Positions 50,434-59,700 of a stretch of 64,000 nt of DNA are shown piece after piece. Each line of letters begins with the position of its first letter. Position 1 is the stretch's first letter. The stretch is from Modestobacter muralis (lineage in GTDB: Bacteria; Actinomycetota; Actinomycetes; Mycobacteriales; Geodermatophilaceae), in the NCBI RefSeq assembly GCF_010682105.1, contig NZ_JAAGWH010000049.1, positions 186,001 to 250,000 on the forward strand. The letters are read 5' to 3'. A model generated the notes under the pieces. It had not been told where the DNA came from. It saw only the letters and a list, made by a program, of their open reading frames with translations, and ran no database searches. The position numbers and the translations under genes were made by a program.

Positions 50434-50591
50434 CCCCCGCCGCCGCCGACCCACCCGGCCGTCGTCCGCAGGACGTCGGCCCGATCGCGCGGACGGCAGC
50501 GGCCGTGCTCCCGCGAACCCGACGGTCACCTGCTGGACGTGCTGACCGCCCGCTGCACCGACGTCCCGGCGGCCTCGGCGCCCTGACCGGC

Positions 50592-51458
50592 TCAGTCGGT
50601 CGGGGCGGGCTCGGTCGGGAGGAAGCTCCACGTCTCCCGGGCCGGCGCGGCGGCCTGGCCGGTCGGGCAGCTGGACCGGAAGTCGCACCAGCTGCACTGC
50701 TGCCCGGGCACCGGGGGGAAGGCGGCGTCGGCGTCGGCGCCGGCCTCGAGCGCCTCGGTGGCGGCGGTGATGTCGACCGCGATGTCCTCGGCCCGGCGCA
50801 CGTGGTTGGCCAGCGACCGCTCGGTGTGCTCGAACGCCGCGACCGTGCCCGAGGGCAGGTGGTGCAGCTCGACCCGGCGGCAGGCACGGCGCAGCGTGCG
50901 CCGGACGCCGAGCACGTACAGCGCGAGCGCCGGGGAGCTGCGGGCGTCGTCGGAGGTGCTGGGCCAGCGGCCGGTCTTGTAGTCGACGACCACCAGCTCC
51001 TCGCCGCGCCGGTCGATCCGGTCGACGCGGCCCGACAGCGCCAGCGCCTCGGTGGTGGCCCCGACGGTGCGCTCGGTGCCGGCCGGCTCCTCGGTGGGGT
51101 CGAGCTCGGCGACGTAGTCGGTCAGCCAGCCGGCCGCCCTGGCCCGCCAGGTCTGCGCCTGCTCGTCGTCGCGGAACCCGGCCCGCGACCAGCCGCTGTA
51201 CAGCAGCTGCCGGGCGCCGGACGGCGTGCGCTTCTCCACCGGGAGGTCCCACCACGACCGCAGGGCCGCGTGCACCGCCGCCCCCACCGTGTTGTGCGCC
51301 CAGGCCGGGCCGCGGGGCGGGCGGGGCTGGGTCAGGTAGGCGAAGCGGTACCGGCGCGGGCAGTCGGCGAAGGTGGCGAGCTTGCTCGGCGTGCAGGAGA
51401 ACAGCCGCTTGGGCATGCCCGGCATCTCGAGCTGCCCGTCGCCGCCGTTCCCCGCCAT
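50592..51458 (-). CDS. RecB-family PD-(D/E)XK nuclease with Fe-S cysteines
   Basis: A 288-aa nuclease-like protein (Rv2119-type). Motifs: a GxxxH-type segment VGAAVHAALRSW, D146 in GRVDRIDR, and D159-Y-K161 in VVVDYKTG. Four cysteines (C33 in FADCPRRY; C255, C258, C264 in CSWCDFRSSC) fit a [4Fe-4S] cluster as in AdnA and Cas4. No CRISPR genes are present. It probably works in DNA repair. ATG 51458 has TACCGT 6 nt upstream (51465-51470), so leaderless. Confidence 0.87.
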   Translation of the reverse strand: MAGNGGDGQLEMPGMPKRLFSCTPSKLATFADCPRRYRFAYLTQPRPPRGPAWAHNTVGAAVHAALRSWWDLPVEKRTPSGARQLLYSGWSRAGFRDDEQAQTWRARAAGWLTDYVAELDPTEEPAGTERTVGATTEALALSGRVDRIDRRGEELVVVDYKTGRWPSTSDDARSSPALALYVLGVRRTLRRACRRVELHHLPSGTVAAFEHTERSLANHVRRAEDIAVDITAATEALEAGADADAAFPPVPGQQCSWCDFRSSCPTGQAAAPARETWSFLPTEPAPTD

Positions 51459-51489
51459 CTCGCCACGGTAGCCCGCGGGTACGACGGTC

Positions 51490-52347
51490 TCAGTCGGTCA
51501 GCAGGGAGGTGCCGGTGCCGGCGGCCAGCAGCGCGGCGTACTGGTCGGGCTCGGTGGTGCAGGCCCCGATCGGCGTCCGCTTGTTGGTGCCGTGGTAGTC
51601 GCTGGACCCGGTGCACAGCAGCCCGAGCCGGCCGGCCAGCGTGCGCAGGTGCGCCCGCTGGTCGGGGGTGTGGTCGGGGTGGTCGACCTCGAGGCCGAGC
51701 AGTCCGGCGTCGGCCATCGTCTCGATCGCGGCGTCGTCGACGACCCGCCCGCGGGAGGTGGCCAGTCCATGGGCGAACACCGGGACCCCGCCGGCGGCGC
51801 GCACCAGGGCGATGCCCTCGAGCACGTCGGTGTCGACCTTGGCCGCGTAGTAGGGGCTGCCGTGGTGGAGCAGGGTGGCGAAGGCCTCGTCGACCGAGGC
51901 GACGACGCCGGCGTCCACCAGCGCCCGGGCCACGTGCGGCCGGCCGACCACACCGCCCTCGCTGCGGGCCAGCACGTCGGCCCACACCACCGGGTACCCG
52001 TCGGCGGCCAGCGCGCGCACGATCAGCTCCGCGCGGGACAGCCGCTCGGCGCGCAGCCGGGCCTGCTCGGCGGAGAACGCCGGGTGCCCGGGGTCGAAGA
52101 GGTAGGCGAGCAGGTGCAGTGAGACCGGCGCGCCCGCGCCGGCCGACCAGCTGCAGGACAGCTCCATGCCCGGGACGACGGTGAGCCCGGGCGGCCGGGC
52201 GGCGGCTGCGGCGGCCCAGCCGGCGGTGGTGTCGTGGTCGGTGAGGGCGACGACATCGAGCCCCGCAGCGGCCGCGGTGGCGACGAGCTGGGCGGGGCTC
52301 TCGGTGCCGTCGGAGACCGAGGAGTGGGTGTGCAGGTCGATGCGCAC
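51490..52347 (-). CDS. PHP-domain phosphoesterase (RNase AM-like)
   Basis: A 285-aa PHP metal-dependent phosphoesterase. IDLHTHSSVSDGT (H6, H8, D13), LTDHDT (H38, D39), PGMELSC and HLLAYLFDP, plus VFAHGLA and SDYHGTNK, are the metal-binding PHP motifs. Relatives hydrolyse 3',5'-nucleoside bisphosphates and trim RNA 5' ends. GTG 52347 matches the normal family N-terminus; GTG 52365 would add six residues. Followed by the RecB-like gene 31 nt away on the same strand. Confidence 0.88.
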   Translation of the reverse strand: MRIDLHTHSSVSDGTESPAQLVATAAAAGLDVVALTDHDTTAGWAAAAAARPPGLTVVPGMELSCSWSAGAGAPVSLHLLAYLFDPGHPAFSAEQARLRAERLSRAELIVRALAADGYPVVWADVLARSEGGVVGRPHVARALVDAGVVASVDEAFATLLHHGSPYYAAKVDTDVLEGIALVRAAGGVPVFAHGLATSRGRVVDDAAIETMADAGLLGLEVDHPDHTPDQRAHLRTLAGRLGLLCTGSSDYHGTNKRTPIGACTTEPDQYAALLAAGTGTSLLTD

Positions 52348-52388
52348 GCCTCCAGCCTGCCGCACGGCCTCCAGCGTCTGCCGCCCGG

Positions 52389-53081
52389 TCAGTCGTCGAG
52401 CGGGTCGCGGGCCCGGGTGGGCCGCAGCCGCGGGATGGGCGCGGTGTCGTGCCGGCGCCCGTTGGTCAGCGGGCGGGGCATCCGCTGCTCGGGCGCGTCG
52501 GGCTCGCCCCGGTCGTCGGCGGCCAGCGACCCCTCGGCGTCCTCGTCGGAGCTGACCGGGTTGGACGAGGAGTCGGTGCCGAACATGAGCTCAGAGAGCC
52601 GCTTGTAGAGGGCGTCGGCGTGCGGCATGTAGTCGATGACGTCCAGGCCCTGGGACTGACCGGCGGACTCGAACCGGAAGGTGCCGTAGCCGAGGACCTG
52701 CCCCCAGAAGGTCTCCTTCCAGGTCAGGTCGGTGATGCGGCGCAACGGCATGACGGCGACGGTGCGGATGATCACCCCGGAGGTCAGCAGCACGCGCCGC
52801 CGGGTGACCAGGAAGTGCCGCACCCACCACTCGGCGACGTACAGGGCCAGGTAGCCCAGCGCGCCGAGCACGACCACCAGCCCGACGACGGCCGAGACCC
52901 GGTTCGCCGGGTCCAGCTGCAGCACCCAGATGCCCACGGCAAGCGCCGGGACCCCGCGGATCAGCGGCCGGGCGAGGACCGCCGGGTGCCGGCGGGTGGC
53001 GATGACCGGTGGCTCGTCGGCCAGCAGGTACTTCTCGGCGTCCTTGCCCCAGCGGGGCCTGCGCGTGCGCGGGCCGGACAC
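52389..53081 (-). CDS. PH-domain (bPH2-like) membrane protein
   Basis: A 230-aa protein. After a basic N-terminus (KDAEKYLLADEPPVIATRRHPAV) come two membrane helices (about 45-80, GVPALAVGIWVLQL and VVGLVVVLGALGYLALYVAEW), then the bacterial PH domain HFLVTRRRVLLTSGVIIRTV...MPLRRITDLTWKETFWGQVLGYGTFRFES. The C-terminal 70 residues are polar and disordered. Function unknown. GTG 53081 is 7 nt after the stop of the small membrane protein gene, implying co-transcription. It is 41 nt from the PHP gene. Confidence 0.8.
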   Translation of the reverse strand: MSGPRTRRPRWGKDAEKYLLADEPPVIATRRHPAVLARPLIRGVPALAVGIWVLQLDPANRVSAVVGLVVVLGALGYLALYVAEWWVRHFLVTRRRVLLTSGVIIRTVAVMPLRRITDLTWKETFWGQVLGYGTFRFESAGQSQGLDVIDYMPHADALYKRLSELMFGTDSSSNPVSSDEDAEGSLAADDRGEPDAPEQRMPRPLTNGRRHDTAPIPRLRPTRARDPLDD

Positions 53082-53088
53082 GACCGCG

Positions 53089-53244
53089 TCAGACGAGGGA
53101 GCCCACGAAGGCCGACAGCGAGGCGGCGGCGTCGCCGAGGGCGGAGCCCGCACTGCGCACGATCCCGGCGGCGTCCTCGGGTCGCTGGATGACGTAGAAG
53201 ACCACGAAGGCGACGGCCAGCCAGGTGAGCACCTTCTTCAGCAC
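53089..53244 (-). CDS. Small 51-aa membrane protein
   Basis: Begins VLKKVLTWLAVAFVVFYVIQ: a basic start and one membrane helix (about residues 4-19), then RPEDAAGIVRSAGSALGDAA and a short hydrophobic tail. GTG 53244 follows a purine-rich GAGGAAGGAAG. It is directly upstream of the PH-domain gene. Small proteins with this layout are common next to PH-domain genes in actinobacteria; function unknown. Confidence 0.7.
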   Translation of the reverse strand: MLKKVLTWLAVAFVVFYVIQRPEDAAGIVRSAGSALGDAAASLSAFVGSLV

Positions 53245-53415
53245 GCGCGCGCTTCCTTCCTCAGGCGGCCAGGCGCACACGACGACGGACGACCGACGGC
53301 GGGACACCACGACGGCCAGCTGGACCGCGCCCCATGAGTAACAGCCGTCCCGCCCGGAGCGCCAGCCGCCACGCCGGGAGGAGGACGACGAATCGACGGG
53401 GCGCCGTCCAGCTCT

Positions 53416-54039
53416 TCAGCGGCCGGGCAGCAGCCGCTCGGTCGGCGGGCCCAGCGGCAGGTCGGGGTACACGCGGTCGCGCAGGTCGACCAGGTCGAGG
53501 TCCTCGGCCAGCAGCCAGGCCGCCGACGCCGGCCAGGTGACCAGCCACAGCCACACCCCCTGGGCCTCCCCCACGTAGGCGGCCCGGTCGTCGACGGTGG
53601 GCACCATCCACAGTGGCGCCCGCTGGCCGGCGGCCTGGACCTCCGCGTGCGAGGGCCCGGACACCAGGTCGCCGGGGTCGACGCCGGGCAGGCCGGCGTA
53701 GCCGCAGCCCAGCCCGGTGCCCGGCTCCTCGGCGACGAGCACCATCTCGGCCGCGCCGCCCAGCGGTGCCGGGCCGGCGCAGGCGACGACGATCGCCCGG
53801 GCACCGGGCTCCCCGCCCCAGGCCAGCCCGGTGACCGCCCAGCCGCCCGGCATCGGGTCGGGCACCCAAGCCGGGACGCGGGCGTCGGCGCAGACGGCCC
53901 GGATCTCGTCGTGGGCGATGACGGCGGTGTGGTGCAGCGGGGTGACGGCGGCGTGCAGGTGGCACCAGCCCTCCCCGGTCGATCCTGGCCGGACCTGCAG
54001 GACCTCCCCGCACCGCGGGCACACCGGAGACACGCTCAT
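53416..54039 (-). CDS. DUF6758-like zinc-ribbon protein
   Basis: A 207-aa protein. An N-terminal half zinc ribbon, PVCPRCGEVL (C7, C10), with C26 and H28 nearby in EGWCHLH, precedes a domain with WVPDPMPGGWAVTGLAWGG and MVPTVDDRAAYVGEAQGVW. This matches, from memory, DUF6758 of actinobacteria. No membrane helix. Function unknown. It is divergent from a Nudix gene across 102 bp; 171 bp without a visible feature separates it from the small membrane protein gene. Confidence 0.72.
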   Translation of the reverse strand: MSVSPVCPRCGEVLQVRPGSTGEGWCHLHAAVTPLHHTAVIAHDEIRAVCADARVPAWVPDPMPGGWAVTGLAWGGEPGARAIVVACAGPAPLGGAAEMVLVAEEPGTGLGCGYAGLPGVDPGDLVSGPSHAEVQAAGQRAPLWMVPTVDDRAAYVGEAQGVWLWLVTWPASAAWLLAEDLDLVDLRDRVYPDLPLGPPTERLLPGR

Positions 54040-54141
54040 GGCCGCTCACCGTCCTGTTCTGCCGGAGCTGCGTCAAGCATCGGGCACGGGGCGCCCGTCC
54101 GCGTCACGGGGCGGCGCGTCCGCCGGCCGTAGCCTGCGGGC

Positions 54142-54570
54142 GTGGACCAGATCCCGCCGGGAGAGCCGCTGCCCGAGGTGCCGTGCGTGGGGGCCGTGGT
54201 GCACGACGAGCAGGGCCGGTTGCTGCTGATCCGGCGCGGGCACGCGCCCAGCGCCGGGCTGTGGTCGGTGCCGGGTGGGCGGATGGAGGCCGGGGAGACC
54301 CAGGAGCAGGCCGTGGCCCGCGAGCTCGCCGAGGAGACCGGGCTGGTGGTGAGACCGGTGCGGCGGCTGGGGTCGGTGCGGGTCGAGGGCCCCGGCGTGG
54401 TCTACCTGGTCACCGACTGGCTGTGCACCGCCGAGCCCGGGCAGCGCCCGGTCGCCGGGGACGACGCCGACGACGCGGCGTTCGTGGGCGCGGCAGGGCT
54501 CGCCGCGCTCGACATGGCGCCCGGAGTGGTGGCCGCGCTGTCGGGCTGGGGCGTGCTGCCGCGCTGCTGA
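54142..54570 (+). CDS. Nudix hydrolase
   Basis: A 142-aa MutT-like protein. The Nudix box GGRMEAGETQEQAVAREL...EETG spans 45-67 and is complete. Preceded by LLLIRRGHAPSAGLWSVPGG as in housekeeping nucleotide-sugar or dNTP hydrolases; substrate not readable. GTG 54142 is 6 nt after TAGCCT (54130-54135), a leaderless -10 box. A 331-bp gap with a minisatellite follows. Confidence 0.88.
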   Translation: MDQIPPGEPLPEVPCVGAVVHDEQGRLLLIRRGHAPSAGLWSVPGGRMEAGETQEQAVARELAEETGLVVRPVRRLGSVRVEGPGVVYLVTDWLCTAEPGQRPVAGDDADDAAFVGAAGLAALDMAPGVVAALSGWGVLPRC

Positions 54571-54901
54571 CCGCCAAGGCGCAGCGGCGGGCCCGTGCGG
54601 CCGGTTGGCCGTGCGACCGGTGAGCCGGTGCGGCCGACCGGGTGCGGCCGGTGCGGCCGGTGCGGCCGGTGGGCCGGTTCGGCGGGTGGGCCGGTTCGGC
54701 GGGTGGGCCGGTTCGGCGGGTGGGCCGGTTCGGCGGGTGGGCCGGTTCGGCGGGTGGGCCGGTTCGGCCGGTGGGCCGGTTCGGCCGGTGGGCCGGTTCG
54801 GCGGGTGGGGCCGGTGGCCCGGTGCGGCGGGTGGGGCCGGTGGGCCGGTGCGGCAGCGCCGGTCACCTCGCCGGGGCGGGCGGCGAACCTACGATGCCCG
54901 C
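54571..54901. other. 331-bp intergenic region dominated by a minisatellite
   Basis: Holds the tandem array described separately and, at its right end (54890-54895), TACGAT, the -10 box of the next gene. No coding sequence is supported; the long frames across it are an effect of the 17-bp period. Confidence 0.7.
54669..54804. repeat. 17-bp tandem repeat, eight units
   Basis: Eight consecutive units of GTGGGCCGGTTCGGCGG, two or three of them with GGCCG in place of GGCGG at the end, at 54669, 54686, 54703, 54720, 54737, 54754, 54771 and 54788. Each holds a small GCCG-GTT-CGGC hairpin. Degenerate 9-bp GTGCGGCCG-like copies flank both sides (about 54632-54668 and 54805-54860). It is likely variable in copy number between strains. 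Confidence 0.9.
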
Positions 54902-55390
54902 GTGCAACTCCGAATCCCTCCCTCCCCGACCGCGGAGGCGGAGGTCGTCCGGCTGCCCCCGGTCGCCCGCGCCTGGCGGCTGGCCGTCGCCGGGGTCGTG
55001 CTCGCCCTGACGCTGGCCGGCACCGCCTGGGGCACCGACGACGACTTCCCGGTCGGCCCGTTCCTGATGTACGCCGGCCGGGCCGGCAACGACGCCCCGG
55101 TCGGCTCCACCCGCGTGGTGGGCGTGACGGCCGACGGCACCGAGGTGGGGATGTCCGGCGGTGAGGTGGGGCTGCGCCGGGCAGAGTTCGAGGGGCAGCT
55201 GGGCCGGGTGATCGAGCAGCCGGAGCTCCTCGGTGCGCTGGGCGAGGCGTACGTGCAGCGGAACCCGTCGGCGGAGCCGCTGGTCCGGGTCGACGTCGTC
55301 CAGCGCGACTTCGAGCTGCGCGACGGTGTGCAGACCGGCGCGTTCACCGACCGGGTCGTGGTCAGCTCTCCGGTCGGGCCCGCGGAGTGA
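54902..55390 (+). CDS. Membrane-anchored protein paired with HTTM gene
   Basis: A 162-aa protein with one N-terminal membrane helix (residues about 23-42, LAVAGVVLALTLAGTAWG) and an external domain with no recognised fold. GTG 54902 is 6 nt after TACGAT, so the message is probably leaderless. It overlaps the downstream HTTM gene by 4 nt (GTGA). This small-gene/HTTM pairing is common in actinobacteria and suggests the two proteins act together at the membrane. Function unknown. Confidence 0.75.
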   Translation: MQLRIPPSPTAEAEVVRLPPVARAWRLAVAGVVLALTLAGTAWGTDDDFPVGPFLMYAGRAGNDAPVGSTRVVGVTADGTEVGMSGGEVGLRRAEFEGQLGRVIEQPELLGALGEAYVQRNPSAEPLVRVDVVQRDFELRDGVQTGAFTDRVVVSSPVGPAE

Positions 55391-56274
55391 GCACCGCCGT
55401 GGCGAGCCCGCCGGCCGCACCGACCCGCGACCGCTGGTGGTTCCGTCCGGTGCCGCTCGCCCGGATCGCGGTCTTCCGGGTGATCGCCTACCTGTTCATC
55501 CCGGTCGACGTCTTCCTCACCACCACCTTCGTGCGCGCCCACGCCGACGTACCGACCGCCTGGTACCAGCCACTGCTGGTCGGCCGGCTGCTGCACCTGC
55601 CCACCCCGACGCACACCGTGGTGCTGGTCGTGCAGTGGGCGCTGGTGCTCACCGCCCTGGCCGCCGCGACCGGCCGTGCGCCGCGGGTGCTCGGGCTGAC
55701 CGTGTTCGTCCTCTACTTCGAGTGGATGGTCATCGCGATGAGCTACGGGAAGGTGGACCACGACCGGTTCGCCTTCCTGGTGGCCCTGGCGGTGCTGCCC
55801 ACCATCGGGCGGGCCCACCTCCGGGACCGCCGCTCCTCGGAGGCCGCCGGCTGGGCGATGGCCTTCGTGCTGGTCGCGGTGGTGCTCACCTACTTCCTCG
55901 CCTTCTGGGCCAAGATGCGCTTCGGCGGCTGGAACTGGGCGACCGGCGCCACGCTGACCTGGGCGGTCATCCGCCGCGGGACGCCACTGTCGGACTGGAC
56001 CCTGGACGTGCCGTGGCTGTTGCCCGCGGCGCAGTGGCTGATGCTGGTGTTCGAGGCGCTGACCCCACTGATGCTGCTGGTGCGCCGCGACCGTGCCCGC
56101 GTCGCGCTGGTGGTGTTCCTGATCGGCTTCCACCTGATGGTCTTCGCCGGCGTCACGATCATCTTCCTGCCGCACTGCATCGCGATCACCTCGATCCTCC
56201 CCTGGGAGCGGCTCGTCGGGGCACGGCGCCGGGTGGCGGACGCAGCACCCGCGACGAGTCCGCTCCCGGGCTGA
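55387..56274 (+). CDS. HTTM-domain integral membrane protein
   Basis: A 295-aa protein with about six or seven hydrophobic helices and the HTTM pattern related to vitamin K-dependent gamma-carboxylase: LARIAVFRVIAYLFI, EWMVIAMSYGKVDHDRF and YFLAFWAKMRFGGWNWATG. It lacks the soluble carboxylase domain. Function of stand-alone HTTM proteins is unknown; a lipid or peptide modification role is suggested. Translationally coupled to the preceding small membrane protein. It converges on the WXG100 gene, 25 nt away. Confidence 0.82.
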   Translation: MSTAVASPPAAPTRDRWWFRPVPLARIAVFRVIAYLFIPVDVFLTTTFVRAHADVPTAWYQPLLVGRLLHLPTPTHTVVLVVQWALVLTALAAATGRAPRVLGLTVFVLYFEWMVIAMSYGKVDHDRFAFLVALAVLPTIGRAHLRDRRSSEAAGWAMAFVLVAVVLTYFLAFWAKMRFGGWNWATGATLTWAVIRRGTPLSDWTLDVPWLLPAAQWLMLVFEALTPLMLLVRRDRARVALVVFLIGFHLMVFAGVTIIFLPHCIAITSILPWERLVGARRRVADAAPATSPLPG

Positions 56275-56299
56275 CCGAGCCCTCCCTGGCCCGGCCAGG

Positions 56300-56593
56300 T
56301 CAGAGCAGGGCGCCGATCCGCGCGGCCATCTCGGTCTCGTGCTGCTGGTAGGCCGCCGCCACACTGTTCAGCAGCTGGCCCATGCCGGTGAGCGCGTCGC
56401 TCACGCCCTGACTGGACAGCCGCCACTTCTCGTACAGCTCACTGAACTGCACCGCGGCCTGACTGTCGGTCCAGCCCTCCAACACCGAGCTGTTGATGCC
56501 CGCGGACAGCGTGGCGTGCCGCGCGGTGGTGTCGGCGGCCTCCGCCTGGCACTGCCCGGCCATCGTGTTGAGCGTCGCGATGTCGACCTTCAT
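56300..56593 (-). CDS. WXG100 family protein (Esx-like)
   Basis: A 97-aa helical hairpin of the EsxA/EsxB type. The turn reads EGWTDSQAAVQF: W41 is kept but the Gly of WxG is Asp (WTD). Length and the coiled-coil pattern LYEKWRLSSQGVSDALTGMGQLL fit type VII secretion substrates. ATG 56593 follows GAGGAGGAG. It is divergent from an EssC/FtsK-type ATPase gene across 149 bp, suggesting they belong to the same export system. The C-terminus lacks a clear YxxxD/E motif (YQQHE nearby is the closest). Confidence 0.83.
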   Translation of the reverse strand: MKVDIATLNTMAGQCQAEAADTTARHATLSAGINSSVLEGWTDSQAAVQFSELYEKWRLSSQGVSDALTGMGQLLNSVAAAYQQHETEMAARIGALL

Positions 56594-56742
56594 GGCTCCT
56601 CCTCGGTCCGGGCACGTCCCGGTGGGCTCAGAAGGTAGGGCGGGCGCCGGACCTCCCGCCGGCGCTGTCCACAGACCGGACCGCCGTCCACAGATCACCG
56701 CCACGGGCCCCACGGACGGCTCCTCCTCGACACCATCCTTGC

Positions 56743-59700
56743 GTGCGTTCCTCCTCCACGGCACCGGCCGGGACCCCGGCCGACCGGTCGCCCGCCGTCC
56801 GGAGCTGGACCGTGCACACCGTCGAGGGAGCCGTCGACGTGGAGGTCCGCGCACCGGACGACGCCGTCGTCGGCGAGGTGCTCGGGCCGCTCGGCGCGCA
56901 GCTGGGCACCCCGGGCGCCGCGCTCTGGTCGGGTTCCGGCGTGCTGCCGGCCGACACCCCGCTCACCGCGGCCGCGCTCCGGCACGGGGCGGTGCTGGGG
57001 CTGGGTCGGCCCGGGCCGCGCCCCGGGCCGACCGCCGGGTCCGGCGCGCTGGAGCTGCACGTGGTGGGTGGCCCTGACGCCGGCCGTGCGGTCCCGCTCG
57101 AGCAGGGCGACCTGGTCCTGGGGCGCGGAGCCGGGTGTGCGCTGCCGCTGGCCGACCCCGACGTGTCCCGCCGGCACGCCGTCGTCTCCGTAGGGGCGGG
57201 CCGGGTGAGCGTGGCCGACCTCGGGTCGTCCAACGGGTCGTGGCTGGTCGCCGGCCCCGGGCGCCCGGTCCGGCTGGGCCCCGAGCTCCGCGACTGGCCG
57301 GTGGGCGCGACCGTGCGGATCGGCGCCAGCGCGCTGCGGCTGACCGGCCCGCGGGGCGCTGCCCTGCAGTGCGCGCCCGCGGCCGGCGGCCGCGTCCTGG
57401 TCCGCCCGCTGCGGACCTCCCCGGTCACGCCCGGCACCGGCTCGGTACGGCTGCCGGCCCCGCCGGCGGAGGCGCCACGCCGACGGCTGGGCTGGGTGGC
57501 GGTGCTGCTGCCCGCGGTGGGCGGCGTCCTCATGGCCTGGCTGCTGTCGGCGCCGCACTTCCTCTTCTTCGCCCTGCTCAGCCCCGTGGTCGCGGTGGCC
57601 ACCTGGTCCTCGGACCGGCTGTCCGGGCGCCGGGCCCGCCGGCGGGACGTCGCCGAGCACGCGGCCGCGCTCGCCCGCGCCGACGCCGAGCTGGACGCGG
57701 CGGTCGCCGCCGACCTCGCCGCGCGGGACGAGGCCGCTCCCGACCCGGCCCGCCTGCTCGCCGCGGCCCGCCGGTGCTCCAGCCCGCTGTGGTCCCGGGC
57801 GGGCGAGGAGACGCTGCCCGCCCGGCTGGGCACCGGGCCCGGACCGACCGGCGTCACCCGGGTGGAGCCGGACGGGACCCGCTCCCCCGCGCGGGCCGAG
57901 CACCTGCCGGTCACCGTGCCGCTGGGCGCCACCGGCGGGCTGGGCATCGTGGGGCCGCGCCCGGTCGCCGTCGCCGCTGCCCGCGCGCTGGTCTGCCAGC
58001 TCGCCGTCCTCCACCCGCCCGCAGACCTGCAGATCGTGCTGGCCTGCGGACGGCGAGAGCTCCCGGACTGGCGGTGGGCCCGCTGGCTGCCGCACCTGGC
58101 CGCGGTCCCGACGGACGGCGCGTCGCTGCCGCCCGAGCTGCTGCTCCCGGCGGGCGAGGGCGGGCCGCGCACCCTCGTGGTCCTCGACGGGCCGGTCGAC
58201 CAGCAGACCGAGTCGGCGCTGGCCGCGGCACCCGACGTGCTGCGCCTCGACCTGGCCGACGCCGAGGCCGGTCTGGCCCTGCCCGCCCTCGCCCGGCTGC
58301 AGGTGACCGGGGAGACCGGCACCACCGGACGGCTGCGCGTCCCCGGCGCCGACCGGGAGCGCCTGCTGACGCTGGACACCATGGCCGAGGGCACCGCCGA
58401 CCGGCTCGCCCGCGACCTCGCCGCGCTGACCGGGCCGGTCCGGGCGGGCGGGCTGCCCGACACCGCCCGACTGCTGGACCTGCCCTCGGGTGGGCTGTCG
58501 GTCGACCCGGCGACCGACCTCACCGCCGGGAGCTGGCCCCGCGCGCGCGACCGGCTCACCGCGGTGCTGGGCGCCACCGACCAGGGCCCGCTGGCCGTCG
58601 ACCTGGTCGCCGACGGCCCGCACGCCCTGGTCGCCGGCACCACCGGGTCGGGGAAGTCCGAGCTGCTGCAGACGCTGGTGGCCGGCCTGGCGCTGCACCA
58701 CCCGCCCGACCGCTGCAGCCTCCTGCTGGTCGACTACAAGGGCGGCGCGGCCTTCGGCGAGGCGGCGGCACTGCCGCACACGGTCGGCGTGCTGACCGAC
58801 CTGGACCCCCAGTCGACCGCGCGGGCGCTGCGCTCACTGGCAGCCGAGCTCACCCGGCGGGAGCGGCTGCTGGCCGAGCACGGCGCCCGTGACCTCGCCC
58901 AGCTGCCGGCCGAGGTGCCCGCCGGCCGGCTGGTGATCGTCGTGGACGAGTTCGCCACGCTGGCCGAGGAGCTGCCCGGCTTCGTCACCGGGCTGGTCGG
59001 CATCGCCCAGCGGGGTCGCTCGCTCGGCGTCCACCTGGTGCTGGCCACCCAGCGCCCGGCCGGCGTGGTCAGCCCGGAGATCCGGGCGAACTGCTCGCTG
59101 CGCGTCTGCCTCCGCACCACCGACGAGGGCGATGCCCGCGACGTGCTGGGCAGCACGCTGCCCGCCGCCCTGTCCCCCGACCGGCCAGGCCGGGCCTACC
59201 TGCGCACCGGCCACGCCGCACCGGTCCTCCTGCAGGTGGCGCGGGTGTCGACCGGCCCGGACGCCGACGCCCCCGCGGTCTCGGTCACCCGGCGCCCGTG
59301 GCCCCCCACCCCCGGCCGGCACCGGGCGGCCGACGCGGTCGCCGGCCCCACCGACCTGCAGCGGCTGGTCCGCGCCGCCGGGGACCGGGCGCGGACCGAG
59401 GGGATCGGCAGTCCCGACCGGCCGTGGCTGCCGCCCCTGCCCGACCACCTGCCGGCCGCCGCGCTCGACCCCGCGACCCCGGGGGTGCCGGCCACCGTGC
59501 TGCGGATCGGGCGGCAGGACTCCCCGGACGCGCAGTCGCAGCCACCGCTGGAGCTCGACCTGGGCGCCGGGGGCGGCTGGCTGCTCGTCGGCGGCCCACG
59601 CAGCGGACGCAGCACTGCGCTGCAGAGCGTCGTCGGCGAGGCCGTGCACCAGCTGCCGCCGGCGCGACTGCAGGTGCACGCCCTCGACCACGGGGGCGGC

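Noticed and set aside
50434-50591. Possible gene remnant after lysE in the lysE frame (ending HLLDVLTARCTDVPAASAP)
   Set aside because: No start codon or conserved domain; open frames of this length are common at this base composition.
50592-51458. Cas4
   Set aside because: The nuclease and Fe-S layout resemble Cas4, but there are no cas genes or arrays and the length and context fit the general RecB-like family of actinobacteria.
54669-54804. CRISPR array
   Set aside because: The units are directly adjacent with no unique spacers, the period is 17 bp and no cas genes are present; it is a minisatellite.
54605-54890. Repeat proteins in several frames across the minisatellite
   Set aside because: All three frames give the same cyclic peptide because the 17-bp period shifts phase; no ribosome site supports translation.
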